64,000 nt of DNA from SABI01 sp963678555 (GTDB taxonomy: Bacteria > Spirochaetota > Spirochaetia > Sphaerochaetales > Sphaerochaetaceae), in assembly GCA_963678555.2 (NCBI GenBank), contig CAXXJA010000002.1, positions 992,001 through 1,056,000 of the forward strand. Reading direction: 5' to 3'. Below are positions 25,897-33,684 of the stretch, one piece after another. Under the pieces are notes generated by a model. It saw only the letters and a list, made by a program, of their open reading frames with translations, had not been told where the DNA came from and searched no databases. The first letter of the stretch is position 1, and every line of letters starts with the position of its first letter. A program made the position numbers and the translations under genes.

Positions 25897-27180
25897 CTAG
25901 AACCCGGCTGCGTTCGGAATGAACAGTGCGATCTGCGGGAACATGATGATCAGAGCCGTCGAAAGAATAAGGATCAGTACGAACGGTGGAGTCTTTCTGA
26001 TGACTTCAAGATACGGCCGTCGGAAGATCAGCTGTGCGGTGAATATATCGCACCCGAACGGAGGGGTTGCCGATCCGATAGCTGCCTGAAGAACAATCAG
26101 TGTCCCGAGGAATACCGGGTCGATCCCGGTCATCTCGACGTACGGCTGGAAGATCGGAGAGAGGACATAGATCGCAACGATCGGGTCCACGAACATACAG
26201 GCTACGAAGTAGGCGACAACAACGGTGATGATCAGTTGCAGCTGTGTAGGATCGGTACCGATAATGCTGGGCATGACAGCCTGAGGTATTCTCAGGAAAC
26301 TGATCGTCCAGCTGAAGACCTGTCCTGCTCCGACGAGGATGAACACAACTCCTGTTACGATACCGGCATCAAGAATTGCCTTGACCATCTTGTTCCAGGT
26401 GAGAGTCCGATAGATTGCACCTTCAAGGAGAAGAGCGTAGGCTACTCCTGCCGCCGCTGCCTCCGTGGGCGAGAAGATACCGGCATAGATACCGCCGACA
26501 ACGATGAAGGGGAAACCGAGAACAAGATACCCGTCCTTCAGAGCCTGTATTCTCTCTTTCGTAGTCGCTTTCTCCATGATCGCAATCTTCTTGATCTTCG
26601 AATAGAAGTAGACAAAGATGCTGAACAGTATGAAGATCATAATCCCGGGGCCTATCCCTGCCAGAAACAGCTTGCCGATCGAGGTGCTTGTGACAACCCC
26701 GTAGACGATAAAGCCGATCGAAGGAGGAATCAAGAGCGCGATATCACTCGCGTTGATGATCAGTCCAAGCGTGAACGAAGAGGAGTATCCTGCCTTGAGC
26801 AGCATCGGCCTCATCGTTCCACCGATAGCTGATACTGTTGCCTGTGTCGAACCCGAGACCGCACCGAACAGCGTACAGCTTGCGTTGGTGGTGATCGCGA
26901 GACCTCCGGGAATATGGCCGACAAAGACACGAATCATCTCAACAAGACGTGTTGCTGCCTTTCCGCTGGTCATGATATTCGCTGCGAGGATGAACATCGG
27001 TACTGCAACCAGAGATGCCGGGGAGAAACCGCGGATAAGCTGCTGGACAACAACCTGCAGGTTCATGTTCGGCATATTGATTCCGAAGTAGGCAAGCAAA
27101 GGTGCCAGGAGCGTGATGACGAAGGGGAACCCGAGCATCAGTAACGCTATCATCAATAATCCAACTATACCCATACCCAT
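25897..27180 (-). CDS. TRAP transporter large permease (DctM-like)
   Basis: The 427-residue protein is a typical DctM/UehC-type subunit of normal length with about twelve hydrophobic segments. FSPASLVAVPMFILAANIMT near residue 51, GAVSGSTQATVSAIGG near 106 and SPTEAAAAGVAYAL near 228 are family landmarks. It forms the sodium-coupled transport pathway together with the small subunit. ATG 27180 is preceded by AAGGAGAG. The gene begins one base after the small-permease stop and is followed by the racemase-like gene, placing the importer inside the catabolic operon. Confidence 0.93.
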   Translation of the reverse strand: MGMGIVGLLMIALLMLGFPFVITLLAPLLAYFGINMPNMNLQVVVQQLIRGFSPASLVAVPMFILAANIMTSGKAATRLVEMIRVFVGHIPGGLAITTNASCTLFGAVSGSTQATVSAIGGTMRPMLLKAGYSSSFTLGLIINASDIALLIPPSIGFIVYGVVTSTSIGKLFLAGIGPGIMIFILFSIFVYFYSKIKKIAIMEKATTKERIQALKDGYLVLGFPFIVVGGIYAGIFSPTEAAAAGVAYALLLEGAIYRTLTWNKMVKAILDAGIVTGVVFILVGAGQVFSWTISFLRIPQAVMPSIIGTDPTQLQLIITVVVAYFVACMFVDPIVAIYVLSPIFQPYVEMTGIDPVFLGTLIVLQAAIGSATPPFGCDIFTAQLIFRRPYLEVIRKTPPFVLILILSTALIIMFPQIALFIPNAAGF

Positions 27181-27181
27181 A

Positions 27182-27814
27182 TTATGTACTCTCCTTAGGC
27201 AATTCAGAACCGAAGGTCATGCTTGCCTTGGCTTCTTCCAGCATGACTTCCTCATCTTCGAATTCTCCCTTCTGTTCGGGACTCAGCCACACATCCTCTT
27301 CTTTGAAATTCTTGATCACGGTCCTTACGTACTGGAACGAAGCCATGAACAGACCGATCGGTGCAATGAGCACGAAGGTCCAATAAGGTGCCCTGAGCGA
27401 AGAGGTCACTGTCTGTCGCTGGTACAGAACGATGACATACTCAAGAGCGATCGCTCCGAGAATAAAGAAGATAGCTGCACTGATAATCGATATGATGATG
27501 ATAAGAACCTTCTCGACTTTCGTCGGAAGCAGTTCGAGAAGTGCTCCCATTCTGATATGTCGTGCTTTTCTTGCGGCATAGCTGGTACCTACAAAGGTGA
27601 TCAGCATGATGAAGAGTCTGGAAAGCTCTTCTGCGAAGTGGATACTTCTGTACACATTTCGCATAATTACATTGATTATCAGGAGAATAGCGAGTGCCGC
27701 TGTACTCACTACCAGGATAGTAACCTCAAATCTGTCTACAGCTTTCGAGAGTACCGCCCCGGCCTTCTTCATTCGATCCTGGAATGTTCGATCTTTTCCG
27801 GTATGTTTACCCAT
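27182..27814 (-). CDS. TRAP transporter small permease (DctQ-like)
   Basis: This 210-residue protein has four membrane helices in the DctQ pattern, with ELSRLFIMLITFVGTSYAARKARHIRMG near residues 84-112 being the recognisable core. The N-terminus (about 35 residues) and C-terminus (about 45 residues, acidic) are cytoplasmic and longer than usual. It is the partner of the large permease that starts one base further on. The hairpin at 27834-27859 precedes it and may lower its expression relative to the binding protein. Confidence 0.88.
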   Translation of the reverse strand: MGKHTGKDRTFQDRMKKAGAVLSKAVDRFEVTILVVSTAALAILLIINVIMRNVYRSIHFAEELSRLFIMLITFVGTSYAARKARHIRMGALLELLPTKVEKVLIIIISIISAAIFFILGAIALEYVIVLYQRQTVTSSLRAPYWTFVLIAPIGLFMASFQYVRTVIKNFKEEDVWLSPEQKGEFEDEEVMLEEAKASMTFGSELPKEST

Positions 27815-27833
27815 CTGTTTTTGCCCTTATGAA

Positions 27834-27859
27834 CCCTGTGTCCGTTTCCGGACACAGGG
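27834..27859 (-). promoter_or_regulatory. Intercistronic hairpin after the TRAP binding-protein gene
   Basis: CCCTGTGTCC at 27834-27843 pairs perfectly with GGACACAGGG at 27850-27859 around a six-base loop. It sits in the 66-base gap between the binding-protein and small-permease genes and has no T-run. A structure in this place usually stabilises the upstream message or attenuates read-through, giving more binding protein than permease. Confidence 0.6.
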
Positions 27860-27880
27860 CACGTGGTGTTTCTTGCGTGA

Positions 27881-28945
27881 TTACAGTCCGAGAGCTGCCT
27901 GAGCGTCTGCGATATCTTTCTGGAGCATGTCCAGAAGCATCTCAGAATCTTCGCCGGCGATCTCACTGAAGGTAGGCCATACTTTGGTCATAGCCATGTC
28001 CTTCAGCTCTGCGACCTGGTCTTCATTAAGTTCTTTGAAGGAGATTTCAGGACGTTTCTGTGCAATGGTGTTTTTGAAATCAGCATTCTTCTGAGCAAAC
28101 TGTTCGCCGCTTTCCTTGACGACTGACTTCCAGTAGTCGCGGATCAGCTTCTGGTCTGCTGCAGAGAGAGAGTCGAACACATCTGCATTCACTGCCGGGA
28201 TACCGATAAACGGTTCAGCCCAGAGCTGTACGAAGTGGTCTGCGACTTCATAGAAGGCCATTGAATAGTTAGCGAACATAGGCTGGCTCTGAGCGTCGAT
28301 CAGACCAGTCTGAAGACCGCTGTAGATTTCTCCATAGGGAAGCGGAGTGGGGTCGATACCGTATGCTGCATAGTCTTTTGCGAGCATGGCTGAACCCATG
28401 ATACGGGTCTTGAGTCCTACGAGATCGTCTACAGAGTTGATCGGGGTGTTCTTCGTGGTGAGCCACTGCCAACCTTCAAAGAAGACACCGAGGGGGATGA
28501 GACCCTTCTCTCTATATTTCTCTTCAAGCTGACTCATGAAAGCACCATTGTTGTTTACCCAGTCGAGGATATCAATAAGTCCCTCTCTCGGCCACACATA
28601 GTGAAGTGCGAGAACATTGGTCTGCGGGATGTAGGCACTGAGCCAGCCGTAGTCTGCGAACACGAATTCGACAACACCGTTCTGAGCAAGCTCAACTATG
28701 TCATCATTCTCCCCGAGTGTTCCGTACGGAAAGACATTGACTGTCCATCTGCCGTCAGTCTCTTCGGCCATGTATTCTCCGAAGTTCCTTGCCCACACAG
28801 TCATGAAGTCACCCTCGGACTCACCGGTCGGGAAGCGCACTTCATATGATTTCGAAGCTGCCTCTTCAGATCCCTGTGCGAACACCACTGCACCGCTGAT
28901 CAGCAGTACAAGAATAAGTGATGCGATAAAGAATTGTTTCTTCAT
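27881..28945 (-). CDS. TRAP transporter solute-binding protein (UehA/TeaA-type role)
   Basis: The 354-residue DctP-family protein has a signal peptide (MKKQFFIASLILVLLISGAVVFA) without a lipobox. The mature part shows the TRAP-receptor landmarks: FPYGTLGENDDIVELAQNG near residue 72, GLKTRIMGSAM near 173 with the conserved arginine that binds a ligand carboxylate, and QTGLIDAQSQPM near 209. ATG 28945 has an ideal AGGAGGA site. A carboxylate-binding receptor within this operon would suit ectoine, which is a zwitterion with a carboxylate. Specificity cannot be fixed from sequence. Confidence 0.88.
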   Translation of the reverse strand: MKKQFFIASLILVLLISGAVVFAQGSEEAASKSYEVRFPTGESEGDFMTVWARNFGEYMAEETDGRWTVNVFPYGTLGENDDIVELAQNGVVEFVFADYGWLSAYIPQTNVLALHYVWPREGLIDILDWVNNNGAFMSQLEEKYREKGLIPLGVFFEGWQWLTTKNTPINSVDDLVGLKTRIMGSAMLAKDYAAYGIDPTPLPYGEIYSGLQTGLIDAQSQPMFANYSMAFYEVADHFVQLWAEPFIGIPAVNADVFDSLSAADQKLIRDYWKSVVKESGEQFAQKNADFKNTIAQKRPEISFKELNEDQVAELKDMAMTKVWPTFSEIAGEDSEMLLDMLQKDIADAQAALGL

Positions 28946-29042
28946 ACGTTCCTCCTGTTATTTTTCTACGATTCGTCTGAACCGTATACATTACTACGTT
29001 CATATCCCCGAAAGAACCTCCCAGACCTCGGGGCTTCTACCG

Positions 29043-30233
29043 TCAGTGCACCTCCCTGTCGGAGAAATAGGAAAGCGCTGCTGAAACAAGATACTTCACG
29101 CCTGTTGCGAGCGACGATTCATCGATCGTGAACTTGGAATTATGATGCGGATAGGTACTTCTCGCTTCATTACTGGCAGTTCCGATAAATGCGAAGATGG
29201 CCGGTACATGCTCGCCGAAGGCAGCGAAATCCTCACACGCCATTGACTGATGCTCCACCACCATGCTCTTACCTACGAGCGCTGCTGCAGTGTCGTATGC
29301 AATGGAGGTCATGTGGGGGTCGTTTACTACAGCATCATTCTCGTGGTCGATGGAGATGTCGGCAGTACAGCCGTACGTGTCACACACCGAATTCACCATC
29401 TTTCTGAATGCATCGGTGGGATAATCCTTCTCCCCGGGACTTGTGGAGTAGAGATATCTGATCGTGCCTTCGAGTTCAACACTCTCGGGGATGATGTTCC
29501 CCTTGCTGCCGCCGCTTATGCGACCGAACATGAGAGCGATAGGTTTCATAGGAGATATGAATCGGGTCTGAATCGTCTGTGCCTGGCTGATGATCTGAGC
29601 CGCACAGATAACCGGATCCACGGCACTGTCGGGATAGCCGGTGTGACCGCCCTTACCCTGTATTCTGACCTTGAACACGTCCATACTGGCCGTCACTGCA
29701 CCGCTGCGGATACCGATACGACCGGTAGGTATGGGAGACCAGAGGTGAACACCCATTGCCGCATCGACTCTCGGGTTCTCCAGAACACCCTGGTTGATCA
29801 TGATCTGAGCGCCTGCGATCTCCTCGTTCGGCTGAAACACGAACTTGATCTTTCCTTTGAACTGATCAGTCATGCCGCTGAGTATCTTTGCAGCTGTGAG
29901 CATCATAGCCATATGGCCATCATGCCCGCAGGCATGCATCACACCTTTGTGTGCGGAGCTGAAAGGAAGCCCGGTATCCTCTTCAACAGGGAGGGCATCC
30001 ATGTCAGCTCTCATCAGAAGTACAGGACCAGTTCCGTCATCTCCACTCAAGGTCGCGACAACCCCGGTCGTTGCCACACGGGAAGTCTCCAGGCCCAGAG
30101 CCTGGAGATATGTCTCGACTTTTTCAGAGGTTCTGAATTCCTGGAACCCGAGTTCAGGGTAGGTGTGAAAATCCCTTCTCAGGTCGACGAGTTCCTCATA
30201 GAGACCGTCTACCAGTACGCTGATATCACTCAC
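29043..30233 (-). CDS. M20-family amidohydrolase (probable N-acyl-amino-acid deacylase)
   Basis: The 396-residue protein is a zinc-dependent M20D amidohydrolase. Visible metal ligands and the catalytic base include D78 in MRADMDALP, C102 and H104 in MHACGHDGHM, and E137-E138 in QPNEEIAG, with the usual lid domain near residues 185-300. Relatives remove acyl groups from amino acids (hippurate, N-acetyl-diaminopimelate, IAA conjugates). Canonical ectoine clusters use the unrelated AstE-type EutE/DoeB to deacetylate N-acetyl-diaminobutyrate; none is present, so I infer this enzyme does that step. It starts at GTG 30233, one base into the asd stop. A 97-base gap follows before the TRAP receptor gene. 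Confidence 0.85.
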   Translation of the reverse strand: MSDISVLVDGLYEELVDLRRDFHTYPELGFQEFRTSEKVETYLQALGLETSRVATTGVVATLSGDDGTGPVLLMRADMDALPVEEDTGLPFSSAHKGVMHACGHDGHMAMMLTAAKILSGMTDQFKGKIKFVFQPNEEIAGAQIMINQGVLENPRVDAAMGVHLWSPIPTGRIGIRSGAVTASMDVFKVRIQGKGGHTGYPDSAVDPVICAAQIISQAQTIQTRFISPMKPIALMFGRISGGSKGNIIPESVELEGTIRYLYSTSPGEKDYPTDAFRKMVNSVCDTYGCTADISIDHENDAVVNDPHMTSIAYDTAAALVGKSMVVEHQSMACEDFAAFGEHVPAIFAFIGTASNEARSTYPHHNSKFTIDESSLATGVKYLVSAALSYFSDREVH

Positions 30234-31249
30234 TATACTAATCCTCTTGTGATAAGGGTCTCAGCGACCTGAACAGCATTCAGGGCAGCCCCTTTTCTGA
30301 TATTGTTCGATACAACCCACAGGTTGATACCATGTTCGATGGTGAAATCCTCACGGATACGACCGACCATAGTCAGGTCCTCATCGTTACTCTGTATCGG
30401 CATAGGATATACATGATTCGCAACATCATCAACGACCTTGATACTCGGAGCCTTTGAGAGAAGGTCTCTAACCTCTTCTGCTGTAAGCTTTTTCTCGGTC
30501 TCAATGTTGATGCTTTCCGAGTGGCCGTACCAGACGGGGATCCTCACACAGGTGGGACACACCTCAATGTTCTTATCGAGCATCTTCTTCGTCTCGTTGA
30601 CCATCTTGTACTCTTCCTTGGTGTAACCGCCCTCCTGAAACACATCGATATGCGGAATCGCATTGAAGGCGATCTGGTAGGGATACACCTGCGGAGCAGA
30701 GACCTTACCGGTCTCGAGCATCTCTTTCGCTTCATTCTCCAGAGCATCGATCGCCCTCTTTCCCGAGCCGCTCACTGCCTGATAGGTCGACACGACAACA
30801 CGCTTGATCGTAGCGGCGGTGTGGATCGGCTTCAGGGCGACAAGCATCTGGATCGTCGAACAGTTCGGGTTCGCGATGATTCCATTGTGCCAGTCAAGGT
30901 CTTCGGGGTTGACTTCCGGTACGACGAGAGGGCACTTGGGGTCCATTCTCCACTGGCTCGAGTTGTCAACGACGATAGCTCCCTCTTCCACTGCCATAGG
31001 AGCCAGGACTGCACTTGCATCCCCTCCGGCACTGAAGATCGCGATATCGACCCCTTCGAAAGCTCCCTTCTTCGCTTCAGCGACCGTCCAGGACTGACCC
31101 TTGAAGGTGACACTCTTGCCCGCGTGAGCGGCGATATCGAGGGGGACAAGCTTTCCTACCGGGAAATTACGTCTTTCGAGTGTCGACAACATTTCCGTGC
31201 CGACAACTCCCATAGCTCCAACCACTGCGACTGTATATGTTTTTTCCAT
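30233..31249 (-). CDS. asd: Aspartate-semialdehyde dehydrogenase
   Basis: The 338-residue protein is a standard Asd. It has the NADP-binding GAMGVVG at residues 11-17, the catalytic cysteine C130 in NPNCST and the catalytic histidine H243 in YGHSESI. The enzyme interconverts aspartate 4-semialdehyde with aspartyl-phosphate, using NADPH, and is the branch point to lysine, methionine and threonine. Its position directly after a diaminobutyrate aminotransferase, whose product is aspartate semialdehyde, and before a deacylase suggests that here it consumes the semialdehyde in catabolism. Whether another asd exists outside the window is not known. Confidence 0.93.
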   Translation of the reverse strand: MEKTYTVAVVGAMGVVGTEMLSTLERRNFPVGKLVPLDIAAHAGKSVTFKGQSWTVAEAKKGAFEGVDIAIFSAGGDASAVLAPMAVEEGAIVVDNSSQWRMDPKCPLVVPEVNPEDLDWHNGIIANPNCSTIQMLVALKPIHTAATIKRVVVSTYQAVSGSGKRAIDALENEAKEMLETGKVSAPQVYPYQIAFNAIPHIDVFQEGGYTKEEYKMVNETKKMLDKNIEVCPTCVRIPVWYGHSESINIETEKKLTAEEVRDLLSKAPSIKVVDDVANHVYPMPIQSNDEDLTMVGRIREDFTIEHGINLWVVSNNIRKGAALNAVQVAETLITRGLV

Positions 31250-31259
31250 GATACTGCTC

Positions 31260-32642
31260 CTACTCTACCTTTCCATCCTGAATATCTCTGATGACACCTT
31301 CGATGATGTCGATGCCCTTCATCAGATACTCTTCAGAGATCACGAGCGGGGGAAGGAGACGAGCCACGTTATTGTGGTGACCGCCAACTTCAATCATGAC
31401 ACCGCGCTGGTGGGCATACTTCCTCACCTTCTTCGCGATTACGGACGAGGGAGTTCTGCTGGCAGAGTCCTCAACCATCTCAAGAGCGATCATGAGACCG
31501 ATTCCGCGTACTTCACCCACGATATCATAGGCCTTCTCGATCTCTTGCATCTTGACCATAGCCTTGTTACCGAGTTCAGCGGCACGTTCGGGAATCTTGT
31601 GTTCGGTCATCCACTTCAGTGCAGTGGCACCTGCTGCAAAAGCGACCATATTACCCCGGAAGGTTCCGATACTCTTACCTGCAGGCCAGGTGTTGAGCTC
31701 TTCTCTGTAGGCGATCGCCGAGATCGGGAATCCAACACCTCCGAGAGCCTTACTCATCGTGATGATGTCAGGAACGATGTCGAAATGTTCGAAGGCGAAC
31801 ATCTTGCCGGTACGACCGAGTCCAGCCTGGATCTCGTCACAGATCATCAGCACGCCGTGCTTTTCTGTGATCTCTCTCACTCTCTTCATAAACCGGGTTG
31901 AGGGAATGATCGTTCCGCCTTCGCCCTGAACGCTCTCGAGAATGACCGCCGCAGGCAGAGAATATCCGGAGTGCGAGTCCTCGAGGATTCTCTCAAGGTA
32001 GGCCGCAGCCTGAAGGTCAACATCCTCATCGGGGCAGCCGAACGGATTTCGGTATGCATACGGATAGGGAATGAACTTGACATCCGGCACGAGCTGTCCT
32101 ACACCGTCTCTGTGAGAGCTGTCTGTCGTCAGTGCGAGTGCGACACCTGTCATGCCGTGATAGGCACCTTCAAAAGCGATGATACCGTTACGTCCGGTAT
32201 TGTATTTAGCCAGCTTGATAGCCTGTTCAACAGCATCTGAACCGGTAGGTCCGCCGAAGAACACACGTGTCAGCTCTTTGGGAAGCAGAGACTTAAGTGT
32301 CTCGACCATCTTCTGCCGTGTGGGTGAAGGAATGTCGAGTGTGTGGGTGACTTTGTCGATCTGCTCATGGGCAGCCGCCAGCACCTCTTCATGACCGTGA
32401 CCGAGCGCCATAACCCCGGCTCCACTGAACATGTCGATATAGATGTTTCCATCAACATCCTGGATTGTCGCACCTTTACCGGTGCTGATCGCCATTGGCA
32501 TTCCCTTGGAGTATGAGACTACTGAACTCTCATTGTCAGCCTGATACTGCAGGATCTCTTTTGACTTCGGTCCGGGGGGTACTGTGGTGATCTTGGGTGC
32601 TCCAGCCATAGACATCTGTTCAAACATCTTTTCGTTTTCCAT
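31260..32642 (-). CDS. Diaminobutyrate 2-oxoglutarate aminotransferase (DoeD/EctB class)
   Basis: This 460-residue class III aminotransferase has the PLP lysine K298 in MSKALGG and the DEIQ motif at 269-272. The block VFFGGPTGSDAVEQAIKLAK at about 127-146 is characteristic of L-2,4-diaminobutyrate aminotransferases. Such enzymes convert between diaminobutyrate plus 2-oxoglutarate and aspartate semialdehyde plus glutamate. EctB runs this toward diaminobutyrate in ectoine synthesis and DoeD runs it away in degradation. No ectA or ectC is in the window, and deacylase, transporter and hydrolase genes surround it, so a degradative role is favoured. Eleven bases separate it from asd. Confidence 0.85.
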   Translation of the reverse strand: MENEKMFEQMSMAGAPKITTVPPGPKSKEILQYQADNESSVVSYSKGMPMAISTGKGATIQDVDGNIYIDMFSGAGVMALGHGHEEVLAAAHEQIDKVTHTLDIPSPTRQKMVETLKSLLPKELTRVFFGGPTGSDAVEQAIKLAKYNTGRNGIIAFEGAYHGMTGVALALTTDSSHRDGVGQLVPDVKFIPYPYAYRNPFGCPDEDVDLQAAAYLERILEDSHSGYSLPAAVILESVQGEGGTIIPSTRFMKRVREITEKHGVLMICDEIQAGLGRTGKMFAFEHFDIVPDIITMSKALGGVGFPISAIAYREELNTWPAGKSIGTFRGNMVAFAAGATALKWMTEHKIPERAAELGNKAMVKMQEIEKAYDIVGEVRGIGLMIALEMVEDSASRTPSSVIAKKVRKYAHQRGVMIEVGGHHNNVARLLPPLVISEEYLMKGIDIIEGVIRDIQDGKVE

Positions 32643-32673
32643 ATATATCCTCTCTTTACACTCTGAACAGTAT

Positions 32674-33480
32674 CTACCAGTTCAGAGGTTTGTTATTCTG
32701 TATCATCTTCTCGGTGATCAGGGCCGCACTCGTTTTCAGCGGCTCTATACACTCCTGAAGCTTCTCTTCGGTGAGTCTCATGGAAGGACCAGAGACACCG
32801 ATCGCCGCGATCACATCACCGTTACGGTCACGAATCGGACTTGCTATCGAATTAAGGTGATCACCATGTTCAAGAAGCTCGAGAGCATAACACTGCTCTC
32901 CTGCCTGTCGAATCTGTCGGCGGAACTCATCCTTGTCCATGATAGTGAATTCAGTCCTTTTCACCATGGTCAGTGAATTCAGATAGGCATCAAGATTCTC
33001 GTCAGTGTATGAACTGAGAAGGATCTTACCCGATGCACAGGTGTTAACCGGATAGGTGTACACGATATCGGGGTTAAGGACGACAGTGTGAACACTCTTC
33101 ACTTCCTCTATCGCTATCACCTGGTCATTGTACAACACAGTGAGATAGATATTCTCACGCACCAGGCGTTCAAGTACATGCATCTGCTCACGGGCCAGTT
33201 CTCTCAGCTGCTCCTTGATCGGCACGGTGGAACCAAGCTGAAACAGCTTCAGAGAGAGCTGATACCCGTTCTGAACCTTCTCCAGATACCCGGTCCTCAC
33301 AAGTGTTGCAAGGAGACGATGAACATTAGCTCTTGTCAGCTTCAATTCGCGTGTTATGACAGCAGGCTGAACCGGCTGATGGTGGGCAACGAACTCCAGC
33401 AGCGTAAGCGCCTTCATTACCGTGGTAGCCAGTGGATAGCTTGTATCATTATTTGAACTCATGTTTGTATAATGACTCAT
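32674..33480 (-). CDS. IclR-family transcriptional regulator
   Basis: The 268-residue protein has the IclR winged helix-turn-helix at about residues 20-80 (KALTLLEFVAHHQPVQPAVITRELKLTRANVHRLLATLV in outline) and the effector domain with TCASGKILLSSY near 160 and the late GVSGPSMRLTEE near 236. It is the promoter-proximal gene of the catabolic block, so it likely regulates the operon and itself. A small acidic ligand such as N-acetyl-diaminobutyrate is a reasonable guess. The start may be ATG 33480 or ATG 33462; neither has a clear ribosome binding site. Two matching palindromes lie upstream. Confidence 0.9.
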   Translation of the reverse strand: MSHYTNMSSNNDTSYPLATTVMKALTLLEFVAHHQPVQPAVITRELKLTRANVHRLLATLVRTGYLEKVQNGYQLSLKLFQLGSTVPIKEQLRELAREQMHVLERLVRENIYLTVLYNDQVIAIEEVKSVHTVVLNPDIVYTYPVNTCASGKILLSSYTDENLDAYLNSLTMVKRTEFTIMDKDEFRRQIRQAGEQCYALELLEHGDHLNSIASPIRDRNGDVIAAIGVSGPSMRLTEEKLQECIEPLKTSAALITEKMIQNNKPLNW

Positions 33481-33486
33481 ATGCCT

Positions 33487-33515
33487 AGTATTAAGGATTC
33501 ACTCATAATTGTCAA
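33487..33515 (-). promoter_or_regulatory. Candidate promoter of the iclR-led operon
   Basis: On the minus strand a perfect TTGACA (33515-33510) is followed after 17 bases by AATACT (33492-33487), a four-of-six -10 box. The start of transcription would fall about 33480, coinciding with the first ATG of iclR, so the message could be nearly leaderless. Confidence 0.5.
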
Positions 33516-33542
33516 GAAAAAGTTTCAATATATCTATTTTAC

Positions 33543-33558
33543 CGATACATTTTTATCG
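33543..33558. promoter_or_regulatory. Palindrome CGATA-N6-TATCG, copy 1 (candidate operator)
   Basis: CGATA at 33543-33547 and TATCG at 33554-33558 are separated by six A/T-rich bases (CATTTT). The size and symmetry suit a dimeric regulator such as the adjacent IclR protein. It lies just upstream of the candidate -35 box. Confidence 0.5.
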
Positions 33559-33668
33559 TATCAAGAAGCGCAACAGCATAGAAGATCAGCAAATCCTTGG
33601 TTTTCTTACCCGAATCCCCATTTCGGTATGCATACTCACCCTGCATAGTACGATATCCGGCCTATACA

Positions 33669-33684
33669 CGATATATTTTTATCG
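33669..33684. promoter_or_regulatory. Palindrome CGATA-N6-TATCG, copy 2 (candidate operator)
   Basis: The same half-sites recur (33669-33673 and 33680-33684) around TATTTT. The centre is 126 bases from copy 1, equal to twelve helical turns of 10.5, so both sites face the same side of DNA. That favours a shared regulator and possibly looping. Confidence 0.5.

Noticed and set aside
29250..30272. A plus-strand open frame of 340 codons
   Set aside because: It is antisense to the M20 amidohydrolase gene, which has all its catalytic motifs. The antisense product has no family likeness.
31260..32642. Reading the aminotransferase as EctB of ectoine biosynthesis
   Set aside because: No ectA or ectC lies nearby and the neighbours are an importer, hydrolases and a deacylase, so degradation is the better reading.
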